From contig CAVWUA010000006.1 in NCBI GenBank assembly GCA_963758025.1, positions 1,240,001-1,304,000 of the forward strand: a DNA stretch of 64,000 nt, in the 5' to 3' direction. Shown here piece after piece: positions 17,885 through 26,572 of the stretch (positions are counted from its first letter, which is position 1; each line of letters starts with the position of its first letter). Below the pieces are notes generated by a model. That model was not told the origin of the DNA and made no database searches. It saw only the letters and a program-made list of their open reading frames with translations. The position numbers were made by a program, and so were the translations under genes. The stretch comes from CAVWUA01 sp963758025. GTDB taxonomy: Bacteria > Planctomycetota > Planctomycetia > Isosphaerales > Isosphaeraceae.

Positions 17885-19508
17885 GTGTCGATGAGCCAGA
17901 AGGGCCCGGTCTTGCGGCAGTTCCGAACCCTCTTCCATGTCGGAACGATGCAGGGGCTGACGGACGGCCAGTTGGTGGAACGGTTCGCGACCGGTTGCGG
18001 TGAATCGGCCGAAATGGCGTTCGAGGTGCTGGTCGAACGACACGGGCCGTTGGTCCTGCGCGTCTGCCAATCGGTTCTCCGCGATGAGCATGAGGCGCGG
18101 GACGCCTTCCAGGCCACCTTTCTGGTGCTGGTGCGCAAGGCCCGCTCGCTCTGGGTGCGCGACTCGCTCGGCCCCTGGCTCCATCAGGTCGCCTACCGCG
18201 CCGCCTCTTGTGCCCGATCAGCGCGGGAACGGCGGCGACGTCACGAGCGGCGCGCATCGGAGCGGGCCTCGACGCACGTCGTGATCGAGGCAGACCATGA
18301 AGACCTCAGCGCGGCATTGCACGAGGAGATCGAGCGGTTGCCGGAGCGCCAGCGCGCGCCGATCGTGCTCTGCGACCTGGAAGGGCTCACGCACGAGCAG
18401 GCCGCGCGGCATCTTGGCTGTCCGGTGGGGACGGTCAAGAGCCGCCTGGCACGCGGACGCGAACGGCTCGGAGCCCGCCTGAAACGTCGCGGCCTCGCCC
18501 CGGCCCTCGGGACGCCGGGGTTGCCGATCGCGTTGAAAAACGCCGTCCTCCCACCGACGGAATGGTTCAACGTCACCTCGTCCGCCGCGCTGCGAGCCGC
18601 GGCGGGCCGCACGGCGGCCGGGGCGGTCCCGGCCTCCGTTCTCTCGCTCGCTTCCGGAGCGCATGTGGATGATGCGTTGGAATATGTTGAAGCAAGGGAT
18701 GGCCGCGGCCCTGGTCCTCATGTTGGCCGGTTCCGGCATCGCGGTCGCCGGAATGCTGGCCGGCTCGGATGCGACACCCCCGGTCCCGTCGCCGGCCGCG
18801 ACCGCGACCCCTGAGGCCACCGATTCTCCCAAGGTCGCGGCTCCTCCTCGGGACGAGAAGCCGCGGCTGCATTACGACGTGACGTTTCTCGAAACCCCGG
18901 GCCTCTCCTTCCACGCGCTCGGTGTTGATCCGGACTTCCCCCTCGACCCGCCCGCGGACCTCGCGTTCCTCTCCGACCTGGAGGTGAACCTCCTCTTACG
19001 TCACATCGTGGACCAGCCGGACGTTTCCCTTTCGAAGGCCCCGAAGGTCTCGACTTTTCCCGATAAGCAAGCGGTCATCGTCGATTCCGGCAACCGTCGC
19101 TTCACCGAAGTCCGCTCGCCCGCGGCCCCCGACGATCGCCAGAAGGAAATCGCGGACGGCCAGCCGCACGATGAGGCGGAGTACGCGGAAGGCACGACAA
19201 TGCACATCCGGGGCCATCTCAGCGACGACAAGAAGTACATTTCCCTGGATATCCAGATCGAAAATATTCACATTATCGAGATTCACACTTCGGAGATCCC
19301 CGGCCGCGATGGGGACCGGATCGAGGTTCCCGAGATCGTCCGGACGGATCTCGACCGCGATGTGACCGTCCCCTCCGTTGGCGGCAACGTGCTGCTCAAC
19401 CTCGGCCTGGCGCGTTCCGTCGATGCCGACGGGACCTCGTCGATCGCGGAACGTCTGGTCCTGATCCGCCCCCGCGTGGTGATCCCCGAGCCCGCCGCGG
19501 CCCCCTGA
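17885..19508 (+). CDS. ECF sigma factor fused to a membrane-anchored secretin-like tail (frameshifted)
   Basis: Residues 1-200 are an ECF sigma factor: region 2 (ERHGPLVLRVCQSVLRDEHEARDAFQATFLVL) and region 4 (RAPIVLCDLEGLTHEQAARHL, GTVKSRLARGRERL). An Ala-rich linker, a single transmembrane helix (MAAALVLMLAGSGIAVAG) and a long periplasmic part follow. The end of that part resembles the secretin beta domain (LSKAPKVSTFPDKQAVI; GGNVLLNLGL; ERLVLIRPRVVIPEP). One extra C at about 18660 splits the frame just before the membrane helix. The repaired protein is about 540 residues. The start is GTG 17885 or ATG 17891. Tethering of the sigma factor to the membrane is an inference. Confidence 0.72.
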
Positions 19509-19591
19509 ACCTCCATTTTGATCTATATATCCACATGCGAATCCGCCGACAAGGACCACGACGGTCGGCCACGTCTCGCTTCTGAAGACAT

Positions 19592-20831
19592 TCAGGCGGT
19601 CACCTGGATCGTTTGCACGGGGATGGCGTTCCGCCCCGACTTCAGGTATGGCCGCGGCTCCGGCTGGGCGAAGCCGTTCTGGTCGACGGTCCGGCGCGGA
19701 ACTCGTAGGTGCCAGGGCGGAGGCCGTCGAGCTGGGCGGTGAACGGGACGGTGCTGAACGGTAAGGGCCAGGTCCGGGGGGTGCCGGTGTCGGGGTCGAA
19801 GCCCCAGATCTCCCCGGGCCTGGTCCCGGCGGGGAGCATCGGGCGCCAGTCCTCGGGGGGCGGCATCAGCGTGCAGGGACGCCAGTCGGCGGCCTGCCCG
19901 GCCGGATCGTCGGCGGCGAGCGGTTCGCCGGTCGCGGGCCGGAGCCAGAACTCGACCCGGCGCAGGCCCGACCAGCCGGACATCGCCGTCCCCTCGATCC
20001 ACACCGGATCGCCGGCGGCGACCTTCAGCACCTCCCGGGGGAGGTAGGCGGCCGTCTTGAGGTACGATTCGGGGTCGTTGTTCTGCAGCGCGTAGGTGTC
20101 GTTGGCCTGGTAGTCATTGGTCAGGACGATCCGTTGCAGCCACTTGATCGACTTGAACCCGTGCGCCCAGGGGACGATCATCCGGACCGGCCCGCCGCGC
20201 TTCAGCGGGATGTCCCGCCCGTTGAGCCGGTAGGCGACGATCGGCGGCGGCATCCCCGGCGGGCTCTCCAGCGCCTGGTTCAGCGCCAGCGACGACTGGA
20301 AGAGCTGCGCCGGGTCGTCGTTGTGGAAGCCCCAGTAATAGACCCGCCGCACGTTGTCGAGCCTGCCGACGCGCCGGAGAACCTCCCGGAGCGGCACCCC
20401 CTCCCAGAGCCCCTGGCCGAGCGGGAAGGGGATGTTGTTGCACTGCATCGCCTTGAGATACTGGACGCCGTGCGTCCGGCCGATCGCCCTGAGGGCGTCG
20501 AGGTCCAGCGCCTTGCCGTCCTCGATCCGCGCCGGCCGTTCGACCCCCGCCGACTCATCCGGCACGATCTCCAGCCGCCACGTCTCCGGGGTGAGCCGGG
20601 CCTTGACCCGCGCCTCCCCTTCGAGCGTGAACGGCCTGGGATTTCCCCGGCTGACATCGACGAAGTCGTTCGCCTCCGTCAACAGCGGGCACACCGGCCC
20701 CGGGGCCGCCGCGTCCCCCCGACCGCCACGCCCCCTTGCCGCCCCTCGGCCCGTCCCACCAGCGCAACCGACAGGCCGCCCGCCGCGGTCACTTCGAGGA
20801 ACCGGCGTCGATCCATGCCCTCGCTCATCAT
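19592..20831 (-). CDS. Tat-exported sulfite-oxidase-type molybdopterin oxidoreductase (two frameshifts)
   Basis: The start MMSEGMDRRRFLEVTAAGGLSVALVG has a twin-arginine-type signal, so the folded protein should be exported with its cofactor. The catalytic region shows MQCNNIPFPLGQGLWEGVPLREVL, whose Cys is the expected molybdenum ligand, and HGFKSIKWLQRIVLTND. The C-terminal dimerisation domain contains WIEGTAMSGWSGLRRVE. AGGAGGG precedes the ATG. A G is missing from a run near 20716 (before PVCPLLTEANDF), and a C near 19695 before RTVDQNGFAQPE. The repaired length is 413 residues. The substrate and electron acceptor are unknown. Confidence 0.85.
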
Positions 20832-21301
20832 CTTGTCCCTCCTTTTGGTGGCCAGGGTGGGCACGCTTTGAGTCTTCGAAGCGCGTGGCGTGAGGCCCCC
20901 GCCAATGCCAGCCGTGCCCCCAAAAGAGGCCGCATCCCCGCGCCCGCGTTCGTCGTCCGTAACGGCCACCCCAGGGTTTACGGCGAAATATTCTGAGCAG
21001 AGATTAGGCGTCTTCCTTTGCGTCTGGCCGATCGGTTGAAGGCCCCAGCATCCAGTCGATTCCATCGGCTATGCTCTGATCTTTCCGGTAATCGTCCGCC
21101 CCTTCTTCCAATCATCGTCCTCGCATTCACGCTCCATGTAAAGTCATGTAGGGTGGGCACCGCCCAATATCCAAAATTTAATATGTGATGGGCGGTGCCC
21201 ACCCTACATGACTGGTTTTTCCAGTGTCGGGCCGGAGCACTGGCAGATCCGGTGGAACCCAGATATTATCACTTTTCCACCAGTGCTATCCCTCCGACGG
21301 T
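20832..21301. other. Gene-free region containing palindrome B copy 1
   Basis: No gene could be supported in these 470 bases. The region opens the repeat-rich accessory stretch and contains the first palindrome of family B at 21142-21214. The remainder (20870-21130) shows nothing recognisable. Confidence 0.5.
21142..21214. repeat. Palindromic repeat family B, copy 1 (73 bp)
   Basis: The element starts agtcatgtagggtgggcac and ends gtgcccaccctacatgact, which are exact inverted copies. The inner parts cgcccaatatccaaaattt and gggcg extend the pairing around an AT-rich loop. Closely similar copies lie at 23734, 25772, 26310 and 29181, with a half copy at 29000. Confidence 0.85.
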
Positions 21302-21799
21302 TCATGGGGAGGCGTCCGACGGCCAACCGGCCGAGTTCGATTGTGTCTCTCGGGAGATCTCCGATGGGGGGACCTCGCCGAACTTCTCCCGATGCAGATG
21401 CCAGGGCAGGTAGCACATCTCCTCGCACTCCGCGTCCATCACGGCGACATCGGGGTTCGCAAGGACCGCCGTGAAGTACCTTCGGCCCATTCCGACGATG
21501 AATCCGCGACAGTAGAGGAACCCGTCGTCCGAACCGTCCGTCCGCTCCTGGATGTCGGCCCGGTCGATGTCGTACAGCTTCCGCTCCAGGATGCGGTCGA
21601 AGGCCAGCAACTCGTCGGCTGGCAGGCTGTCGAGTTGCTCTCGCAGGGCCGGAACGACCTCATCCGCAAGCGCCTCCTGGAGCGCGTACGCGTCGTCCTC
21701 GGAGAGCTTACCCTCGGCCAGCCGCTGTCGGGACTCGGCCTTGCCGCTGACTGAGTCCCACGCGGCCTCGATCATCGACCAGAAGCGGTTCTCGTCCAC
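21302..21799 (-). CDS. DUF4240 family protein
   Basis: This 165-residue soluble protein starts MDENRFWSMIEAAWDSVSGK. The FWxxIExA opening and later LYDIDRADI, CRGFIVGMGRRYF and CEEMCYLPWHLH fit DUF4240, whose role is unknown. Proteins of this size and kind are often immunity or accessory proteins in genomic islands, but nothing here shows a partner toxin. It is the first gene of the minus-strand, repeat-rich region. Confidence 0.72.
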   Translation of the reverse strand: MDENRFWSMIEAAWDSVSGKAESRQRLAEGKLSEDDAYALQEALADEVVPALREQLDSLPADELLAFDRILERKLYDIDRADIQERTDGSDDGFLYCRGFIVGMGRRYFTAVLANPDVAVMDAECEEMCYLPWHLHREKFGEVPPSEISRETQSNSAGWPSDASP

Positions 21800-21812
21800 G
21801 GTCTTCCTCCAC

Positions 21813-21884
21813 GCCTAACGGGGCGATGAGCGGTCGGGCGGCACGGCGCTCATCGCGGAGGTTGCGGGTCGACCCTCGGAACAG
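21813..21884. repeat. 72-bp repeat pair E, copy 1 (attC-like)
   Basis: It begins gcctaacggggcgatgagcg and has cgctcatcgcggaggttgcg about 30 bases later, so gatgagcg and cgctcatc can pair with taac facing gtt. A second copy with three mismatches is at 28903-28974. The left end fits the RYYYAAC box of integron attC sites. The right end (gttgcgg) fits GTTRRRY only partly. Confidence 0.6.
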
Positions 21885-22020
21885 GCACCGCCAGGTCTCC
21901 AACGCCCGGCCGCTCCATTGCCGGGTCGAGTGAGGCCGCCTCCGTGCCCGTTCCTGACCTCGATTCAGCGGCGGGGTGGCACTGGTGAATCTTCATATCT
22001 AGGTGCCACTGGCTTTGCCA

Positions 22021-22494
22021 GTGCCCACCGTACATGACTGCAACCGCAGGTTAGAAATCGCCCAGCAGGGCCGAGAAGTGGGCCAGAACCGACCCCAGCA
22101 ACGCATCGGGACACGACGGGTCGGCGACGAAGAACCAGAACTCGCCGAACTGATTGTTGACGGTGAAGCGCTGGCCCGCAAGCTCGAAGTCGATCCAAGC
22201 CTCGGTCACGCCGTCGGTGACGAACCCCGAAAGACGGGCACCGTCCAACCGAGCGGCGTGGTCTCGGACGCTCTCCCACGAGCGCGAGAACGGCAGGGAA
22301 CCGAAGTGCCGGCTGCCGTCGCTCATGCGCAGGTCGAAGAGTCGTTGCATGACGCGGCCTGGCCAGGATTCAACGAACGAATCATCGTGAGAAAATACAA
22401 CGGAACGTCGAATCATCCCGCCCGTTGATTCCATTCTCCTACGAATTCTCTCATCTCACAAACAAATTTTGAAGACAGGCGAACCAAACGGCGG
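22021..22494. repeat. 474-bp duplicated block, copy 1
   Basis: The block recurs at 25827-26300 with a constant offset of 3806 bases, no indels and only a few substitutions. It begins inside a degenerate right arm of palindrome B (gtgcccaccgtacatgact), spans the whole gene at 22051-22434 and ends at aaccaaacggcgg. Confidence 0.9.
22051..22434 (-). CDS. Hypothetical protein, duplicated gene copy 1
   Basis: This 127-residue soluble protein (MESTGGMIRRSVVFSHDD...) has FNN-like and Trp/Phe-rich C-terminal motifs (FTVNNQFGEFWFFVADPSC). I recognise no domain. It is duplicated almost exactly at 25857-26222. In this copy the ATG at 22434 is followed by GAA, giving a 127-residue product; the second copy has TAA in that position. 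Its neighbours are other short genes of unknown role on the same strand. Confidence 0.6.
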   Translation of the reverse strand: MESTGGMIRRSVVFSHDDSFVESWPGRVMQRLFDLRMSDGSRHFGSLPFSRSWESVRDHAARLDGARLSGFVTDGVTEAWIDFELAGQRFTVNNQFGEFWFFVADPSCPDALLGSVLAHFSALLGDF

Positions 22495-22720
22495 GTGGCG
22501 ACGCCAATCGCCGCGTGGGTGCCGACCCCCGAGAGCGGTATGCGAGCCGATGCCCGCGCGCATCGCGACTCCTCCACCCGACCCTTCCCGCGCCGCGTGC
22601 GTCCCGCGCCAATCCGTCGCGTCGAGCAATCCCCGAGACCCCGTCAGAACCCCTCATCCCGGCCACGGCCCGGCGACGGTGCGCTCGGGACAGGAGAGGC
22701 CATGAGAGAGCGGTTAGGCG

Positions 22721-23445
22721 TCAGCCGCACTGGCGGGCGGAAGACCTGGGCACGACGACGTTGCCCCGGCCGCCCGCCCGTTGCCCCTTCCTATGCCAGC
22801 CATAACCGAACAAGCCGAGGGCACCCAAGGCGAGCATTGTCAGGCTCGTCGGCTCGGGCACGGACACGGGGGCGAAGGTCGAGAGCCGGACCGACGAACC
22901 ATTGTTCAGACGGATCTCCGTGCTGCCGTTGCGGTCGAACACGACCCCGTCGGTGACGATGTGGAAGTTACGCGACTCCTGGCCCGAAAGGATCGGTTCG
23001 GTGGCGAAGTCGAAGTCGATCAGCGCGCCGTCGACGCTCCGGCTGGTGCTGCCGGGCGCCCGGGTGCCCGATGACGTGGTGGAAAAGTCCACATCGGTCA
23101 GGAAGTCGGTGAAATCGTCACGGCCGACCGACGTGACGAACCCATTCAAGCCCGCTACTGTATCTGTAATCTGCTGCACGAAGGCCAGCTTCCCCGTCGC
23201 GTCGAGGCGCACCACCCGGTCCTGGAGTGTCCCCTGGAAGAGCGGGGCGCCCGTGACCCCACGGATCACGAAAGGGATCGATTCGTCGGCGATCACCAAC
23301 CCGGCCCCCGGGCCGCCGGCAACTCCGCTGAGCGCCACCATACCCCCCGGCGCAGGAATTCGGCGTGCCCCAGGGAGGGCCATCCGAGCAAGGTCAAGCC
23401 CACGCAGAGCAGCAGGTACCGGAGTTGCTTCATCAGCGCTGTCAT
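22721..23445 (-). CDS. PEP-CTERM sorted protein 1 (frameshifted)
   Basis: The N-terminus MTALMKQLRYLLLCVGLTLLG...GHA is a signal peptide with GGAG nine bases before its ATG. The C-terminus has the PEP-CTERM signal: VPEPTS, a hydrophobic helix, and the basic end HRKGQR. Such proteins are exported and processed by an exosortase at the envelope. A G is missing from a G run near 23345, so the signal peptide and the mature part are in different frames. The middle (FDFATEPILSGQESRNFHIVTDG) has no recognised domain. The repaired length is 241 residues. Confidence 0.8.
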
Positions 23446-23733
23446 CGACGATCTCCTTCCCGACAATGCGGCGGGTGGTTGTCCAAGACGACGTCATTCG
23501 TGCCCCGGTCGGGAAGCCGTCGTGGACTGGGCCGAAGACGTTCGCCCCGGCACCCGCCGCCTAAAAAAGTATTCAGCCACTGAACAGACGTGTTGTAACA
23601 TGTCCAATCGTCTGTATAATCAGCGGACATATCGCAATTATTCTGATCTCAGTCGCACTTTGCAACACGAAATTTCTGTTGTTTGTGAATTCTTGCGGAC
23701 AGGGAAAGACGGACATGTCCAGGTCGCTTGATC

Positions 23734-23805
23734 AGTCATGTCGGGTGGGCACCGCCCACCATCCAGATTTTAATATGTGATGGGCGGCGCCCACCCGACA
23801 TGACT
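23734..23805. repeat. Palindromic repeat family B, copy 2
   Basis: The ends agtcatgtcgggtgggc and gcccacccgacatgact are exact inverted copies. The loop is AT-rich (ccagattttaatatgtg). A compensating change from tag to tcg in both arms, relative to copy 1, keeps the pairing intact, which argues for selection or mobilisation as a hairpin. Confidence 0.85.
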
Positions 23806-23808
23806 CAA

Positions 23809-23833
23809 TCCGCACGGTGGACCCGACCCGGCT
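23809..23833. repeat. Palindromic repeat family C, half copy
   Basis: The sequence tccgcacggtggacccgacccggct matches the right arm of the full palindrome at 27981-28007 with one mismatch. It begins four bases after palindrome B copy 2. A more degraded half copy likewise follows palindrome B copy 5 near 29050-29073. Confidence 0.55.
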
Positions 23834-23918
23834 CAGTGGGCCATCGCGCATCGTGCGCCGTGAGGTCCGGGTGAGTCGGAGCTGAGCCGCGTGGGCCGGC
23901 TGGCGCTGACTGGTCGTG

Positions 23919-24212
23919 TCAAGTCTCGGTGATGATCGGGAGACTCGCGGGCCGGTTAAGGCGGGTTGCGAGCCCTCCGAGGAGAGGCGTGACGAATCCT
24001 GTCAGGATGGCAGTGACCGAGCCACCCAGCAGGCTGAGCAAGAAATCGAACCCACGGTTGCGGAACTGCTTGCGGTCCGCTGACTTGGCCTCGGCCCGCT
24101 GGAGCCGATCAGCCCGGTCCTGGGCGATCGCCGCATCGACCAGAACCTGGACGGTCCGGTCCTCACTGGCCGGTGAAACCTCCCCGCCCGTTTGGTCTGA
24201 GATCCCGTGCAC
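23919..24212 (-). CDS. Small membrane protein, hypothetical
   Basis: This 97-residue protein starts with GTG at 24212. A polar, possibly helical N-terminal half (VDAAIAQDRADRLQRAEAKSADRK) precedes a C-terminal hydrophobic segment (FLLSLLGGSVTAILTGFVTPLLGG). It starts two bases after the stop of the upstream gene (24215-25259), so the two are probably one operon. I recognise no family. Confidence 0.5.
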   Translation of the reverse strand: MHGISDQTGGEVSPASEDRTVQVLVDAAIAQDRADRLQRAEAKSADRKQFRNRGFDFLLSLLGGSVTAILTGFVTPLLGGLATRLNRPASLPIITET

Positions 24213-24214
24213 GA

Positions 24215-25259
24215 CTAGCTCCCGGTAGTGCCGGCTGGCCTCGCGCGCAAGGCGTTCTGCCGTTCGGTCAGACTTTTCTCGTCAGTCAGGAGCTTGGTAT
24301 TCTGCGCCTTTAGCTCGTCGATCAAGTCTTCCCTGACTCCCGCGCCGGGCAGAATCGCGTATTTCCAGGCCCGCCGCTCCGCACGCGGTGTCGCCGGGCG
24401 TTCCGCGATCGTCCGGGAGGCATCGGTGTATAGTTTTGATCCGAGGATTACCTGTGCCAGGGAGCGCGGGGTCACCCGGGCAAGAATCACAAGGGCCTCG
24501 GCCTTCCGCTCAGGGTCTTCGATGGACTGGGCGACCTCGATCGCCTTCTTAAGAGTCAGCTCATCGATCGTCCTCCGGCGAGGTGCATCGCTCGCGAATG
24601 CCGAGACATCCGGGTCTGCTGGCTGCCTCCGTGATTCCACGATGCTAGGCACAAGAAAAATGCTCCCGATCATCGAGATTTGCGAGTCAGAGGGAGCAGG
24701 CCCCACGGCGCTCTGCACCGCCGGGACCGGCGGCGCGGCTTTGAACGGCGCGGCCGGACTTGCTGGTGCGACATAAATTTTGCACCGCATTCCCCGTCCC
24801 GATCGCGACCTCCGACGGCTCCTTCTGTCCAGCGAGGACACGAATGATCTCTAGGAGAGCCTCATCCCGAACCCACTTGTTCGAGATGCGTTTGGCCAGG
24901 TGGAACGCGTCATCCACCCGGTCCCATCTCAGGAGGGACCCGATCAGCCCCGAAAGGCGTGCGAGGTCCATCGGGTCGGCTTCCAAATCGCGGCCCTCCG
25001 CAACCGGTGAGAGCCAGATTTGAGTGGGAACCGGAGAGGACGCGGCGGTCTGAGCCGAAACCGCAGATGTATAAGCTGGGGCCTGAGGGCTCGGCAACTG
25101 GAGGGGCATCAACCCGATCACCGGGGACGGTCCCCCGGACGCGGCACGCGTCTCCGGCGCACGCCTCGGACCCATCAGAAGGAGCGCGGCCGCCACCACC
25201 CCCAAGGCCAGCCCGAGCGCGGCCCCCGGTAGGCTAAAACGTTTCTTCAACTCCGCCAT
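24215..25259 (-). CDS. Membrane-anchored hypothetical protein (frameshifted)
   Basis: The start MAELKKRFSLPGAALGLALGVVAAALLLMGPRR at 25259 is a cytosolic basic tail with one membrane helix, with GGGAG upstream. The exported part has helical segments resembling short helical repeats: RLSGLIGSLLRWDRVDDAFHLAKRIS and LKKAIEVAQSIEDPERKAEALVIL. The end is coiled-coil-like (LIDELKAQNTKLLTDEKSLTERQ). The frame changes near 24790, between GNAVQN and YVAPASPAAP, and one indel joins the halves. The function is unknown. It is followed by the small membrane protein gene. Confidence 0.5.
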
Positions 25260-25283
25260 CGCCTTTCTCCCTGCGAACGACGG

Positions 25284-25336
25284 CACTGGCAAATCCAATA
25301 CTATTCAAAGACATGACCAAATTGTATTTGCCAGTG
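25284..25336. repeat. Short inverted repeat cactggcaaat
   Basis: The arms cactggcaaat (25284-25294) and atttgccagtg (25326-25336) are perfectly complementary across a 31-base AT-rich spacer. They lie just upstream of the membrane-anchored protein on the minus strand. The arms also resemble the degenerate border ccactggctttgccagtg near 22008. Confidence 0.45.
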
Positions 25337-25376
25337 CTCCCATTCGAAACCGACAAAACGAGTTTCATCAGGCCGA

Positions 25377-25745
25377 TCATTCCGCCGGCACCTGCATTAC
25401 ACCATTGGACGGTCGCTCCTTGACCGCAGCCTCGAAACTCTCGGGCGATGGTCCTCCGTGAGCAAGCCAATCGTAACTGAAAACCTCTTGCTGGGCACGA
25501 GGTATGTCCTGAGCGGCGATGAACCCCACGCCTGGCATACCGGACTTTTCGCTGACGACCAGGATGGTCAGAGGGCTGAGCCCCTTCACAAGACAATAGG
25601 ATTGGATGGGTTCGAGGCACTGGCCGAGGCCAACGCGAGCGAGCCCGGTGAGCCGAGCGACCATGTTGTAGGTGAGCACCTGGCGATTATGCGCGGCCAA
25701 TGCAAGGACCGACCAGATTTGGGCCGCACGCTCATTGGTGGTCAT
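25377..25745 (-). CDS. Hypothetical protein with winged-helix-like N-terminus
   Basis: This 122-residue protein begins MTTNERAAQIWSVLALAAHNRQ. The stretch LTYNMVARLTGLARVGLGQCLEPIQSYC looks like a helix-turn-helix or winged-helix unit, and LTILVVSEKSGMPGVGFIAA follows. I have seen similar short proteins of unknown function in bacterial islands, but I cannot name a family. It is intact and followed by palindrome B copy 3 on its upstream side. Confidence 0.5.
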   Translation of the reverse strand: MTTNERAAQIWSVLALAAHNRQVLTYNMVARLTGLARVGLGQCLEPIQSYCLVKGLSPLTILVVSEKSGMPGVGFIAAQDIPRAQQEVFSYDWLAHGGPSPESFEAAVKERPSNGVMQVPAE

Positions 25746-25771
25746 CAGCGCCTCCGTCGCCTATACCTGAT

Positions 25772-25847
25772 GTAGTCATGTAGGGTGGGCACCGCCCACC
25801 ATCCAAAATTTAATATATGGTGGGCGGTGCCCACCCTACATGACTAC
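25772..25847. repeat. Palindromic repeat family B, copy 3
   Basis: This is the most regular copy: gtagtcatgtagggtgggc and gcccaccctacatgactac are exact inverted copies, with cgcccaccatcc pairing with ggtgggcg inside and an AT-rich loop. Its right arm overlaps the start of the duplicated block at 25827. Confidence 0.88.
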
Positions 25848-26300
25848 AACCGCAGGTTAGACATCGCCCAGCAGGGCCGAGAAGTGGGCCAGAACCGACC
25901 CCAGCAACGCATCGGGACACGACGGGTCGGCGACGAAGAACCAGAACTCGCCGAACTGATTGTTGACGGTGAAGCGCTGGCCCGCTAGCTCAAAGTCGAT
26001 CCAAGCCTCGGTCACGCCGTCGGTGACGAACCCCGAGAGGCGGGCACCGTCCAACCGAGCGGCGTGGTCTCGGACGCTCTCCCACGAGCGCGAGAACGGC
26101 AGGGAACCGAAGTGCCGGCTGCCGTCGCTCATGCGCAGGTCGAAGAGTCGTTGCATGACGCGACCTGGCCAGGATTCAACGAACGAATCATCGTGAGAAA
26201 ATACAACGGAACGTCGAATCATCCCACCCGTTGATTACATTCTCCTACGAATTCTCTCATCTCACAAACAAATTTTGAAGACAGGCGAACCAAACGGCGG
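25827..26300. repeat. 474-bp duplicated block, copy 2
   Basis: This matches 22021-22494 base for base apart from scattered substitutions. Unlike copy 1 it is bracketed by complete palindromes: B copy 3 ends inside its left edge and B copy 4 begins ten bases after its right edge. Confidence 0.9.
25857..26222 (-). CDS. Hypothetical protein, duplicated gene copy 2
   Basis: This 121-residue protein is almost identical to the product at 22051-22434 and differs at its last residue (GDV against GDF). A G-to-T change turns the second codon after the ATG used by copy 1 into TAA, so this copy can only start at the internal ATG at 26222 (MIRRSVVF). The high identity implies a recent duplication. The function is unknown. 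Confidence 0.6.
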   Translation of the reverse strand: MIRRSVVFSHDDSFVESWPGRVMQRLFDLRMSDGSRHFGSLPFSRSWESVRDHAARLDGARLSGFVTDGVTEAWIDFELAGQRFTVNNQFGEFWFFVADPSCPDALLGSVLAHFSALLGDV

Positions 26301-26309
26301 AGATGCCCG

Positions 26310-26380
26310 TCATGTAGGGTGGGCACCGCCAATCATCCAAATTTTAATATATGGTGGCCAGTGCCCACCCTACATAACTG
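26310..26380. repeat. Palindromic repeat family B, copy 4 (diverged)
   Basis: The arms tcatgtagggtgggcaccgcc and ggccagtgcccaccctacataa pair imperfectly, with changes in the inner stem (aatcatcc against ggtggcca). The AT-rich loop attttaatatat is retained. It closes the bracket around the duplicated gene copy 2. Confidence 0.75.
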
Positions 26381-26572
26381 CCAGTGCTCCTCCGACGCGT
26401 CTGACGGGAGGGCACCCACAGGCAAGGCCATGAAGGAACGGCAAGGGGGCATGTTGTGGAGACGGCGGATCACCCAGCCGGGTAGCCGAGTCGGCTCCCG
26501 ATCTCATCCATGCGAAGATACCCCATCGGCATCGCTCCTCAGCCGTCGAGCACGCATGTTTTCTCGTCCATG

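Larger units (their letters stand above)
23446..23918. other. Intergenic region with orphan promoter-like sequence and palindrome B copy 2
   Basis: No gene is supported. The part 23560-23700 is AT-rich. On the plus strand, TTGTAA (23593-23598) is followed after 16 bases by TATAAT (23615-23620), a good sigma-70-like promoter that points away from all neighbouring minus-strand genes and leads to no recognised gene. Palindrome B copy 2 and a family C half-element follow. Confidence 0.35.

Noticed and set aside
22451..22700. Arg-rich open frames between the duplicated gene and PEP-CTERM protein 1
   Set aside because: All three plus-strand frames and the minus strand give similar Arg/Pro/Ser-rich low-complexity peptides, typical of non-coding GC-rich DNA.
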